A DNA stretch of 64,000 nt from NCBI GenBank assembly GCA_965365345.1, contig CBDUBH010000004.1, positions 1-64,000 of the forward strand, written 5' to 3'. Shown piece by piece: positions 54,747 to 63,239 of the stretch. A model generated the notes under the pieces. That model saw only the letters and a list, made by a program, of their open reading frames with translations, was not told the DNA's origin and made no database searches. Within the stretch, counting starts at the first letter, position 1, and every line of letters starts with the position of its first letter. Position numbers and translations under genes: made by a program. Source of the stretch: CBDUBH01 sp965365345 (GTDB taxonomy: Bacteria; Bacteroidota; Ignavibacteria; Ignavibacteriales; SURF-24).

Positions 54747-55133
54747 ATGGGACAACAACAGTTGCTTTTAATTGTGCTTGGTGTGATAATTGTTGGGATA
54801 GCAATATTATTGGGAATTACTCTATTTAGAACCCACGCTCTTGAACAAAAAAGGAATCATATTGTTACTGAGCTGATGAGTTTGGGGAATATGGCACAAA
54901 AACATTATAATATGCCGACAACTATGGGTGGTGGTGGCAGAAGTTTTGAAGGTTGGCAAATCCCTAATGATATGAAAAGAAATTTTAGCGCTTCATATGA
55001 AATTACCGGTCCTGATGGAAGTGAAATAGAGATAACAGCAGTAGGAAGCGAATTAGTTACAGATACAGACTCCCTTATAGTTAAGATGAAGATTCTGCCA
55101 AAAGATTTTATTATTACTTATACAAATTACTAA
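54747..55133 (+). CDS. Pilin-like protein of the MGQQQLLLIVLG type (minor?)
   Basis: The 128-residue protein begins MGQQQLLLIVLGVIIVG, a hydrophobic helix of about 22 residues starting right at the N-terminus. A helical stretch and the motif PTTMGGGGRSFEGW follow, then a strand-rich C-terminal domain. The layout is that of a type IV pilin, but the leader would be only Met-Gly, and position +5 after such a cut is Leu instead of the usual Glu. It is first in an operon with PilC-, PilB-, PilT-, PilM- and PilQ-like genes, which supports a pilus subunit role. Its weak ribosome site compared with the next gene suggests a minor subunit. Confidence 0.7.
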   Translation: MGQQQLLLIVLGVIIVGIAILLGITLFRTHALEQKRNHIVTELMSLGNMAQKHYNMPTTMGGGGRSFEGWQIPNDMKRNFSASYEITGPDGSEIEITAVGSELVTDTDSLIVKMKILPKDFIITYTNY

Positions 55134-55201
55134 AAAAAGATTGTTCTAAATCAAAAACAAAAAACTATCATTTTCAATAACAACTTATTAGGAGATCTAA
55201 A

Positions 55202-55585
55202 ATGGGTCAACAACAATTATTACTTATCGTTCTTGGTGTTATCATCGTTGGTGTAGCGGTTGTAGTAGGTATCAACTTATTCAATGCAAATGCTGAACAA
55301 TCTACTAAAGATACTGTTGTATCAGAAGCTACAAATATTGGTGCCTTAGCTCAACAATTTTTCAAAAAACCAACTGCAATGGGTGGTGGTGGAAATAAAT
55401 TTGTTGGATTTAATGCAATTGTACCAACATTATTAAAGACAACTACAACTGCTACTTATGTTATTACAGATGGTGATCAATCTTGTACAATTAAAGGAAC
55501 TCCAGTTGAAACTTCCTATATCTGGAGTGTTACAACTACAGTAACTCCAACTGGAATGACATCTGCATTTGGCGCTACTAGATAA
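55202..55585 (+). CDS. Pilin-like protein of the MGQQQLLLIVLG type (probable major subunit)
   Basis: The 127-residue paralogue shares its first 17 residues exactly with the preceding gene and keeps PTAMGGGGNKFVGF. Its C-terminal domain is rich in Thr and Val strands and has a single Cys. An excellent AGGAG site lies seven bases before the ATG. Its codons differ from neighbours (many GGT, GTT, ATC, ACT), as in highly expressed genes. A hairpin follows 30 bp after the stop. Together these suggest the abundant subunit of the pilus-like fibre. No typical GFTLIE prepilin motif is present, so processing is uncertain. Confidence 0.72.
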   Translation: MGQQQLLLIVLGVIIVGVAVVVGINLFNANAEQSTKDTVVSEATNIGALAQQFFKKPTAMGGGGNKFVGFNAIVPTLLKTTTTATYVITDGDQSCTIKGTPVETSYIWSVTTTVTPTGMTSAFGATR

Positions 55586-55614
55586 TTTAATTTTTAAATT
55601 GTAATGAATGTGAG

Positions 55615-55650
55615 AAATGTGGCTGTTTAAATTAGCAGCCACATTTTGTT
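55615..55650 (+). terminator. Terminator or attenuator after the major pilin-like gene
   Basis: AAATGTGGCTG and CAGCCACATTT form an 11-bp perfect stem around a ten-base loop, followed by TGTT. The weak T run suggests partial read-through into pilC, giving excess pilin message. Confidence 0.75.
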
Positions 55651-55689
55651 ATCTAAAAAGTAAATATTTTACAAATATAAAGTTCCAAC

Positions 55690-57081
55690 ATGGTTGAAAT
55701 AAGATTTAATGCTCAAAAGAGTAACGGACAAGCAATAAGCGGTAACTTATCCGTTGATTCATTTCGCGAAGGTAAAAAGAAGGTTCATAATCTTGCCGAA
55801 AGAAATAACTTAAAGATTATTTCCATCGAGAAGAAAACAACTTTCCTTTACAAGGTAAAGCGAGGAAATGAAAAACCGGTAAAAGGCGAACAGAAAGCAT
55901 TCAGCAAAAAAGAAGTTGCTGATGCTTTTATGAAAATGGGTTATCAGGTAGTTTCCATTCAGCCTGTTCTGCTCGATTTCAACATGAAACCCCCTCAGAA
56001 TGATATTGTTACTTTTGTAAAAATAAGTGCGGATCTGCTCGATCAGAAACTTCCTTTCAGTGAGGTTTTAACACTCCTTACAAATGATACCGAAAATAAA
56101 GCTTTAAGAGAAGCATTAAAAGATATTAATAATGAGCTTAAAAAAGGCGCTGATTCTGAAGCGGTTTTTATGCGTTATCAAAGTGTGTTCGGTAAATTTA
56201 CCGCTTATATGCTTGGACTTGCTTCAAAATCAGGTAATATGGCAGAGATTTACAGAGCTACAGCAAAATTCCTTGAAAGAAGACAAGAATTTAAAAAGAA
56301 TATCAGAAGTGCTTTGATCACTCCAATGGTCACAATCTTTGTTTTACTAATTGCAATATTATTTTATGTAGGATATATCTTTCCTGAAACCGCGAAAATG
56401 TTTGTAAGATTCAAAATTGATCTCCCTCCTATGACAGCTTTTACTCTTAAAATGAGTGATTTTATAATGGAGTATTGGCTGTTGTTGACAATATTAACAA
56501 TTGCTCCTCCAATCATATTATGGAGATTTGCCGCAACTAAAAAAGGTAAATTATTAGTTGACAAATATTTAATTAAGATCCCTGTTATGGGAACATTAAT
56601 TCACAAAACTGCGATTGAAGTTTTTTGCCGTGTATTTTTTACTCTATACAGTGGCTCAGCTGAAAGTATTGAACCGGTTAGAATTGCCGCCGAAGCAAGC
56701 GGCAACGCTTATTTCGAAGATCAGGTAAAAAATGTCGCCATTCCTCAAATGATAAAAAAAGGTAAAGGAATTACCGAATCTTTTGCCTTGGCAGGAGTTT
56801 TTACCGATACAGCGCTTTCAAGATTCCATTCAGGTGAAGAAACAGGAACTATAAAAAATACAGCATTACAGCTGGCAAATTATTACGAAAGTGAAACAGT
56901 TTACAAGCTTAAAAATATTATTGAGCTTATTCAAGTAGTGATCGCAATGTTTATTATGATCGTTATGATATTATTGACTCTGGTTTCGGCAGAAACTGCA
57001 ACTATAAGTCCTAAAAATCCTGGAGTGACTGGCCATCATATAGAATTAAATGTTGAACCTGAAAAAGCAAGATTCGTATGA
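55690..57081 (+). CDS. pilC: Inner-membrane platform protein PilC/GspF
   Basis: The 463-residue protein has an N-terminal part of about 95 residues with two short GspF-leader-like motifs (NGQAISGNLSVDSF..., then KEVADAFMKMGYQVVSIQP). Two GspF domains follow (about 103-225 and 305-430) with three membrane helices (about 215-240, 258-282, 418-442). The signature near 365-395 (ESFALAGVFTDTALSRFHSGEETG) is typical. It forms the platform on which PilB and PilT act. It overlaps the pilB gene by four bases. Confidence 0.92.
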   Translation: MVEIRFNAQKSNGQAISGNLSVDSFREGKKKVHNLAERNNLKIISIEKKTTFLYKVKRGNEKPVKGEQKAFSKKEVADAFMKMGYQVVSIQPVLLDFNMKPPQNDIVTFVKISADLLDQKLPFSEVLTLLTNDTENKALREALKDINNELKKGADSEAVFMRYQSVFGKFTAYMLGLASKSGNMAEIYRATAKFLERRQEFKKNIRSALITPMVTIFVLLIAILFYVGYIFPETAKMFVRFKIDLPPMTAFTLKMSDFIMEYWLLLTILTIAPPIILWRFAATKKGKLLVDKYLIKIPVMGTLIHKTAIEVFCRVFFTLYSGSAESIEPVRIAAEASGNAYFEDQVKNVAIPQMIKKGKGITESFALAGVFTDTALSRFHSGEETGTIKNTALQLANYYESETVYKLKNIIELIQVVIAMFIMIVMILLTLVSAETATISPKNPGVTGHHIELNVEPEKARFV

Positions 57082-58865
57082 TTGATGCAAGTTTAGAGAT
57101 GACAGATAAGATCGGTTATCTCCTTCTTAAAAAAGGGATAATTGATACACAGATTTTAGAGCAGGCGCTTCAGGCAAAGCAAAATGATACTCATAAAATT
57201 AAAAGAAATCTTGCGCAGATACTCGTGCAAGATTTTGGCTATGATCACGATACTATTTTTCGCGAAGTAGCAGTGCTTTACGCTTTCAGGGAATTGAATA
57301 TCCGCCCGGAGGAACTTTCCCAGGAACGCATAGACGAAATTAGAAAGATCATCACAAGTCAGAGTGATGAAGTAAAACAGCAGATGCTTGAAAAGCATGT
57401 TATCCCTTTTATGTACGATGATAAAGTTAGGGATAAATTAATTCTTGCGACTGTAGATCCCACTGAAAAATCGATCCCGAAAATAGCGTTCGGCTTGAAC
57501 GCGCGTAAATATGAAGTTACTTTTCTTCGCAAAAAAGATTATTCCGTTTTAATGCAGCTTGTTCTCCCTCCCGAAAATCAATTCTTAAAAGCTTTAAAAG
57601 AAAGTAATGAAGAACTGCTTGTTGAAAGGGAAGAAAATAGCGTAGATGAAAATGAATTAGATGCCGAGATCAATAAAAGTGCGCTTATAAATCTTGTTGA
57701 AGCCGCGTTAGTAGAAGCAACCCGCAAAGGCGTAAGTGATATTCATATAATTCCGAAGGTCGGCAACAAAACCGAAATTTATTTCAGGTTGGATGGAAAA
57801 TTAAAACTCTGGCACGTTCAGGAAAATACAATGCCCGAAGCTCTTTCAGCAGTTGTAAAAGACAGATCAAAAGGATTGGATAGATTTGAAAGAGAACGCG
57901 CGCAGGACGGTTTCATTCAAAGAGAAATTGATAATCATATCATCCGTTTTCGTGTTTCCGTACTTCCCACAGTAGGAACAGAATTAAAAAATAAATTTGA
58001 AAGTATTGTAATCCGTATTCTTGATGATAGAAAAGTTATTAAGGATCTAAGCAAACTCGGTTTGCTCGGATACGCAAAAGAAGCTTTTCAGAAAGCAATT
58101 AAAAAACCGCAGGGAATGGTGATCTTAACAGGGCCCACAGGTTCCGGTAAAAGTACGACTCTTGTCGCTGCTTTGTATCAAGTTGTTGATCCAACCGTAA
58201 ACGTTCTAACCGTTGAAGATCCGGTTGAATATGTTATCGAAGGCGCACGCCAGTTGAAGATCGGCTACAAAATGAATTTTGAGCAGGCGATAAGATCAAT
58301 TTTGCGTCACGATCCGGATATCGTACTTGTGGGTGAAATGCGTGATAAGGAAACAGCCGAAGTTGCTATTAAACTTGCAAACACCGGACACTTAACATTT
58401 TCAACTTTGCATACAAACGATGCATCAGGTGCGGTTTCGCGTCTTTATAAAATGGGTATTGAACCTTTTTTGATCGCGTATGCAATTAATATTATTGTAG
58501 CGCAAAGACTTATAAGAAAATTATGCGATTGCAAAAAGCCGGTAAGAAATTTAGATGAAGCTTTGATGAAATCAGCCGGATTAAATATTGAAGAATGGCG
58601 CAATTACACAATTTACGAACCGGTTGGATGTGATAAATGTCTTAAAACCGGATTCAAAGGAAGAATGGCAATTCACGAAGCTTTGTATTTCACAAAAGAA
58701 ATTCGTGAGATAATTGTTAACTCCGGTAACGAAGTTGATGAAACCGCAATCCGTGAGCAGGCACGAAAAGACGGAACTTTATCATTACGTGACAGCGGCT
58801 TGGAAAGAGTAAAATTCGGATTGACCTCAATCCAGGAAGTCATCGCCGCCACAACAGATGATTAG
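57078..58865 (+). CDS. pilB: Pilus assembly ATPase PilB/GspE
   Basis: The 595-residue protein has an N-terminal MshEN-like region (about 1-170) and the GspE ATPase core: Walker A GPTGSGKST at about 352-360, an Asp box, Walker B DPDIVLVGEMRD and a His box (HLTFSTLHTND). A four-Cys zinc element (RKLCDCKKP, then VGCDKCLKTGFKGR) is characteristic of assembly ATPases and absent from PilT. It drives pilin polymerisation. Translation is coupled to pilC by the ATGA overlap. Confidence 0.95.
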   Translation: MIDASLEMTDKIGYLLLKKGIIDTQILEQALQAKQNDTHKIKRNLAQILVQDFGYDHDTIFREVAVLYAFRELNIRPEELSQERIDEIRKIITSQSDEVKQQMLEKHVIPFMYDDKVRDKLILATVDPTEKSIPKIAFGLNARKYEVTFLRKKDYSVLMQLVLPPENQFLKALKESNEELLVEREENSVDENELDAEINKSALINLVEAALVEATRKGVSDIHIIPKVGNKTEIYFRLDGKLKLWHVQENTMPEALSAVVKDRSKGLDRFERERAQDGFIQREIDNHIIRFRVSVLPTVGTELKNKFESIVIRILDDRKVIKDLSKLGLLGYAKEAFQKAIKKPQGMVILTGPTGSGKSTTLVAALYQVVDPTVNVLTVEDPVEYVIEGARQLKIGYKMNFEQAIRSILRHDPDIVLVGEMRDKETAEVAIKLANTGHLTFSTLHTNDASGAVSRLYKMGIEPFLIAYAINIIVAQRLIRKLCDCKKPVRNLDEALMKSAGLNIEEWRNYTIYEPVGCDKCLKTGFKGRMAIHEALYFTKEIREIIVNSGNEVDETAIREQARKDGTLSLRDSGLERVKFGLTSIQEVIAATTDD

Positions 58866-59353
58866 AATGTACAATGTAAAATTTACAATGTACAATTGAA
58901 GAAGCTAAAAATGTTCTTTTAAAAAATGAAATTAAACGATGACATACTTTACAGTGTCATTGCGAGCCTGCCTGCCGGTAGGCAAGTTCCGATAAAATCG
59001 GGACGAAGCAATCTCTTGAGATCGCCGCAGTCGAAGACTCCTTCGCGATGACATATTGAAAATTGTCATTGCGAATCCCGATTTCCCGATTTAATCGGGA
59101 GGGATGAAGCAATCTCGGAGATTACTTCGTCACTTTGTTCCTCGTAATGACAACATTTGTTTGATCTGTCATTGCGAGCGTAGCGAAGCAATCTCTGCTT
59201 TTTAATCACAGAGATCGCAGCATCGTTCTTTGAACTCCTCGCGATGACAAACAAGTATAATGTCATTGCGAGCGAAGCAATCTTTCCTCGCCCCTTTGGG
59301 GAGAGCCTGCCTGACGGTAGGCAGGGATAAAAGGCTTGTCCGACTTTGACGTG
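58866..59353. repeat. Repeat cluster inside the pilus operon
   Basis: Between pilB and pilT lie several TCATTGCGAG...CGATGACA units (58958-59052, 59068-59152, 59167-59249 and a partial one from 59261), with embedded CCCGATTTAATCGGG near 59083. A CGCCCCTTTGGGGAGAG and GCCTGCCTGACGGTAGGCAGG block follows. They interrupt the operon without an obvious gene. Confidence 0.83.
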
Positions 59354-59494
59354 ATGAGGGGCTATCAAAAGAACGCAATCGCTAAAGAAATATTTATAGC
59401 TAACGATAATACAATAAATCTGTTAGCAGATGAAGTTTCAAAACTTCTGAACAGCTATACTTATAAATTAAAAATGGAATTGGAAGCTTCTTAA
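59354..59494 (+). CDS. Short open frame of unknown status (46 residues)
   Basis: From ATG at 59354 the frame encodes MRGYQKNAIAKEIF, then a helical, leucine-rich stretch ending KMELEAS. It is not recognised, and it has no good ribosome site. Its helical pattern and lack of repeat sequence hint that it may be the tail of a decayed gene cut by the repeats. It may also be chance. Confidence 0.25.
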   Translation: MRGYQKNAIAKEIFIANDNTINLLADEVSKLLNSYTYKLKMELEAS

Positions 59495-59577
59495 TTCTGT
59501 ATTCTTAAATTCTTAAAAATTGAGATTTGGAAACTTCTAAATTCTCGCATTCTTAAATTCTAAAATTCTAAAAAGAA

Positions 59578-60804
59578 ATGGTTGAAGAAGTAAAATTAAT
59601 ACTGTCAAACTTTATCGGGAACATCCCCGATTCATATTTCGGTCCGGATAGAATTACCTGGATGGTTGAAAATATGGATAAAATTGATGACAGCGAAAAA
59701 GTTATCTTGTGGAACATGATCAATAAATTCCTTACAAGAATGGTTGATATGGATGCTTCCGATATTGAAGTGGGCGGACACGGAACAAACGATCATGTTT
59801 GGTTCAGAATTTACGGTAAAAAACAGACTGTTAAAGAACTCCCGACTTTTACCGCTGATGAGACCGCTGTTTTGATTCTAAATCTTATAAACGAAAATCA
59901 AAGAAAATATTTACTTCTTACCAAAAATCTTGACTTTTCATATACATTCAGATTAGAAAGAAATTTCAAAGAAATTAGATTCAGATGCGATGCCTATTTC
60001 GATCTTGATCGCCTTGCATTGAACATGCGTTCAATCTCAGCAAATGTAAGATCGGTTGATACATTAGGATTTCATCCTAACGTAATGAAAATTTTAAGTC
60101 ATGCTTTTGTAAAACAGGGATTGACACTTATCACAGGAATTACCGGTTCAGGTAAATCTTCAACTTTGGATGCCATTGTTGATTGGCATAACCAAACTGA
60201 TCCCGCTCATGTTGTAATTATCGCTTCTCCTGTTGAATTTGTTCATCAATCAAAAGCGTGTATCATAAGACACAGGGAAGTGGGCAGGGATGTATTGTCA
60301 TTTAAAGAAGGGGTGGTGCAATCTTTGCGTCAGGATCCCGACATCATCGTGATCGGTGAAATGCGTGATCCGGATACGATATTGGCTGCCTTAGAGGTAA
60401 CAGATACAGGTCATAAGGTATTTTCTACACTTCACACGTCTTCAGCTGTTGAATCAATTGATAGAATTATAGCGGAAGTTCCTTCCGCAGAACAAGAGCG
60501 TGTTAGAAACCGTTTGGCAGATGTTTTAACTTCTGTAGTTTCGCAAAAGCTTATTCCAAGCACTGACGGCAAGCGTGTTCTGGCAAAAGAAGTTTTAGTT
60601 GTTAACGCTAACGTACGAGCAGCGATCAAAAATAATAACACAAGTGAAATTTATATGATGATCAATCAGGGCGCACCATTCGGTATGATCACAATGGAAC
60701 AGGATTTGAAAAGGTTATACCTAGAAAAAAGAATTACTTTAGAAAGTGCAATGGCATATTCAAATAATAAAACAAGAATGCAACAAATACTTACAGCGGT
60801 GTAA
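59578..60804 (+). CDS. pilT: Pilus retraction ATPase PilT-like
   Basis: The 408-residue ATPase has Walker A GITGSGKSS at about 187-195, Walker B DPDIIVIGEMRDPDTI and a His box (KVFSTLHTSSAVESIDRI), and no zinc-binding Cys pairs. The short N-terminal PAS-like region (about 50-125, with VDMDASDIEVGGHG) fits PilT/PilU. It powers pilus disassembly and so twitching. The pilM-like gene follows after three bases. The stretch of simple TTCTAAATTC repeats before it replaces a clear promoter. Confidence 0.92.
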   Translation: MVEEVKLILSNFIGNIPDSYFGPDRITWMVENMDKIDDSEKVILWNMINKFLTRMVDMDASDIEVGGHGTNDHVWFRIYGKKQTVKELPTFTADETAVLILNLINENQRKYLLLTKNLDFSYTFRLERNFKEIRFRCDAYFDLDRLALNMRSISANVRSVDTLGFHPNVMKILSHAFVKQGLTLITGITGSGKSSTLDAIVDWHNQTDPAHVVIIASPVEFVHQSKACIIRHREVGRDVLSFKEGVVQSLRQDPDIIVIGEMRDPDTILAALEVTDTGHKVFSTLHTSSAVESIDRIIAEVPSAEQERVRNRLADVLTSVVSQKLIPSTDGKRVLAKEVLVVNANVRAAIKNNNTSEIYMMINQGAPFGMITMEQDLKRLYLEKRITLESAMAYSNNKTRMQQILTAV

Positions 60805-60807
60805 ATT

Positions 60808-62364
60808 ATGAAATCATTAGTTTGTTTATATCACGAAGGTAACGACACAAAAGTTGCCGTGGTAACTTCGGAAAATGAAAGACTGAAGATAGTCCGGCTT
60901 TCGGATTATGACGTTTTTCAACCGCATGCAGCTGAAGTAGAAACCATTAGCGCATTGAATCTTGACGGGGGCGGTTTAGGTGATGTTTCTATTAGCACCG
61001 CAACTCCGGGACAAGGTTTTGGCGGTGGAATTTCTCACGAAAGCTTGCTGCATTCGGCTTTAACCGGTATAAAGCTGAATAATTCCGAATTCCTTCAGGC
61101 AGTTACCGAACCTGCAATTCATTATCATATTTTTGAAGGAAATAAAAACCTTCCGGTCAATGAATTAAAGCAGGCGATAATTGACGATATTCAGAAGACC
61201 AAGAATTTAAGTATCTCAAAAGATAATTTGAGCTATACCGAAACCACCGGAAATTCTTTGCTTACCGTTTTTGCCGATGGCGAACTTAACTGTATCAATA
61301 TAATAAACGGTCTGGCGCAATATCATAATAAAAGATATTACAAAATAGCCGCGGTAAAAAGTGCCGAAATTTCTCTGGCTTATTATATCGCCAAAAGAAA
61401 GAAATTCTTCCCTGAAGATTATTCTTTGATAGTTTACGTAGGAAAAGAATACAGTAAACTTATCTTTTTGCAGGGAAAGAAATTAAAGCACATTGGCGCG
61501 ACTTTAGATATCGGAACCGCAAATCTTCATACTTACGATGTTTACTTTTCAAAAATTCTTTTGGAAATGGAAAACGGCGGAATTCCGAGATTGGATAACG
61601 TAGTTCTTTGCGGTGAAGATGAATCCGAAAATTTAATTCTTTCGTTCTACGGAACTTTCCCCGAAGCAAACGTTAGCAAATTGGAATTTGATAATATTGA
61701 TACTTCCGAAGTTGATGATGTTTATAAAGGAAAACTTTCTTCATTCAGCGTTCCTATTGCAATAGCTCAGGAATATTTTGATGAATTGAATAAAGTTCAC
61801 ACCGGAATAAATCTTCTTCCGAAATATGTAAAAGATGAACAGAAGTTTTTCCAATTCGCATGGCACAGTTTCGCGGTTTTAGGACTTATCTTTTTAGTTA
61901 CGTTCTACTTTACAAAAGTTGTACTTGATAATGGAAAAGAGATCAGGGAAGCCGATCAAAGAATTAAAGAGCTTACGCTTTTACAGCAGCAAAATCAACT
62001 TGTATTAGATGAAATTGCACAGTATGAAGGCAAGGTAAATAATTTCGGAGCGACTCAGGCAATTTTGGATGAAGCAACAAAAGGAACGGAAGTTTGGACC
62101 AATATGCTTCAGGATATGAGCAGCTTTATGGGCGTTCGTGAAAATATGTGGCTTACAAGCTTAAGCATTGGCGATGGCGGAAAAGCCGAAGCTAACGGAT
62201 ACGGACTTTCAAGAAGCGTACTTACCGCTTTTGCGGATTCTTACCAGTCTTCGATACTTAACAGTATAATGCAGGAAAAATTAAGAGAAGCTAACTCCTT
62301 CAAATTTAAGTTAAACTTTGACGTAACAAATTTAACGGATAAGAAAAATGAGCCTAAAAATTAA
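60808..62364 (+). CDS. PilM-PilN fusion protein
   Basis: The 518-residue protein has an N-terminal part of about 340 residues with an actin-like PilM pattern (SLIVYVGKEYSKLIFL; HIGATLDIGTANLHTYDVYF; NVVLCGEDESENLI). A single membrane helix follows (about 351-373, AVLGLIFLVTFYFTKVV). After it come a coiled coil and a small alpha/beta region (about 420-510, WTNMLQDMSSFMG, MWLTSLSIGDGGKAEANGYGLSRSVLTAFADS), as in PilN. In most bacteria these are two proteins of the inner-membrane alignment complex. It overlaps the next gene by 17 bases. Confidence 0.8.
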   Translation: MKSLVCLYHEGNDTKVAVVTSENERLKIVRLSDYDVFQPHAAEVETISALNLDGGGLGDVSISTATPGQGFGGGISHESLLHSALTGIKLNNSEFLQAVTEPAIHYHIFEGNKNLPVNELKQAIIDDIQKTKNLSISKDNLSYTETTGNSLLTVFADGELNCINIINGLAQYHNKRYYKIAAVKSAEISLAYYIAKRKKFFPEDYSLIVYVGKEYSKLIFLQGKKLKHIGATLDIGTANLHTYDVYFSKILLEMENGGIPRLDNVVLCGEDESENLILSFYGTFPEANVSKLEFDNIDTSEVDDVYKGKLSSFSVPIAIAQEYFDELNKVHTGINLLPKYVKDEQKFFQFAWHSFAVLGLIFLVTFYFTKVVLDNGKEIREADQRIKELTLLQQQNQLVLDEIAQYEGKVNNFGATQAILDEATKGTEVWTNMLQDMSSFMGVRENMWLTSLSIGDGGKAEANGYGLSRSVLTAFADSYQSSILNSIMQEKLREANSFKFKLNFDVTNLTDKKNEPKN

Positions 62365-63238
62365 AAATACTTTAATATTAACTTCGATCCTTCTCTTAAT
62401 TGCAATTGCGGGCGGCGTTTATAGTTTTGTTTTTCAAAAAGGAAAACTTGATGAACTAAGCTCAAAAAAAGAGAAACTCGAAAGAGAAAAATATGATCCC
62501 GTTGATCTGCAAAACAGATTGAACGATGTAAAATTCAAAGCTGCGGAACTTGATTCAATTTTGGCTGCAAGAAAATTCAACATTCCCAAAGCCGTTGCAC
62601 AAACAAAGTTCTTCAATTTTATTAATAAAACAAGTTTCAGTTTTTCACCGGAAGCAACTGTAAATATTGAATATGCCGATAGCAAAACCGATAAGGATTT
62701 CAATTATTTTACATATAAAATTTCCGGCACCGGTGAATACAACGATCTTTATAAGTTAATTTATGCGATTGAGCAGAGCAAAGAGTTAAAGAAAATCAGT
62801 AAAGGTACAATCAATTCTTATTTAAGTGTTGATGATGAAGGTATTCCGCATTATATGGTAAACTTTGCTTTTGAAGCTCAAACTTATTTTGCGAACGATG
62901 ACAGATTTTCTTCGGCAACTTTGGTCGAAAATAATCTTACTCCCGCACAAAAATATGATATTTTCTATCCTTTGATCAGAAATGAACTTCCTCCGAATCT
63001 TGATGGACTTTTAGAAGTTGAAGGCGCTAAACTTCTGGCTTTATTGCCTGAAGGCGCTTATTTATCGGATTCAAAAGGTAATTCATTTGTTCTTTGGGAA
63101 GGCGATAAAGTTTATCTCGGTTATTTGACCAAAATTGATTATGACAAAAACAGAGTATCGTTCATTCTTAACAAAGGCGGAATAATCGAAAAAATTAACT
63201 TACAATTAGAAACTGAAGAAAATAAAAAGAGTAAATAA
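62348..63238 (+). CDS. PilO-like protein with PilP-like C-terminal domain
   Basis: The 296-residue protein has a membrane helix (about 8-28), a coiled coil (about 30-75) and a ferredoxin-like domain (about 80-185, with the PilO-type strand KISGTGEYNDLYKLIYAIEQ). The C-terminal 70 residues (VEGAKLLALLPEGAYLSD, then WEGDKVYLGYLTKIDYDKNRVSFIL) resemble the beta domain of PilP, which binds the secretin PilQ. It would thus combine two alignment-complex roles. Its start lies inside the end of the PilM-PilN gene, and the secretin gene begins two bases after its stop. Confidence 0.75.
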   Translation: MSLKIKNTLILTSILLLIAIAGGVYSFVFQKGKLDELSSKKEKLEREKYDPVDLQNRLNDVKFKAAELDSILAARKFNIPKAVAQTKFFNFINKTSFSFSPEATVNIEYADSKTDKDFNYFTYKISGTGEYNDLYKLIYAIEQSKELKKISKGTINSYLSVDDEGIPHYMVNFAFEAQTYFANDDRFSSATLVENNLTPAQKYDIFYPLIRNELPPNLDGLLEVEGAKLLALLPEGAYLSDSKGNSFVLWEGDKVYLGYLTKIDYDKNRVSFILNKGGIIEKINLQLETEENKKSK

Positions 63239-63239
63239 A

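Noticed and set aside
59066..59368. Minus-strand open frame of 100 residues
   Set aside because: Its sequence is the repeat units translated (VIARSSKNDAAI-like and YARNDR), not a protein family.
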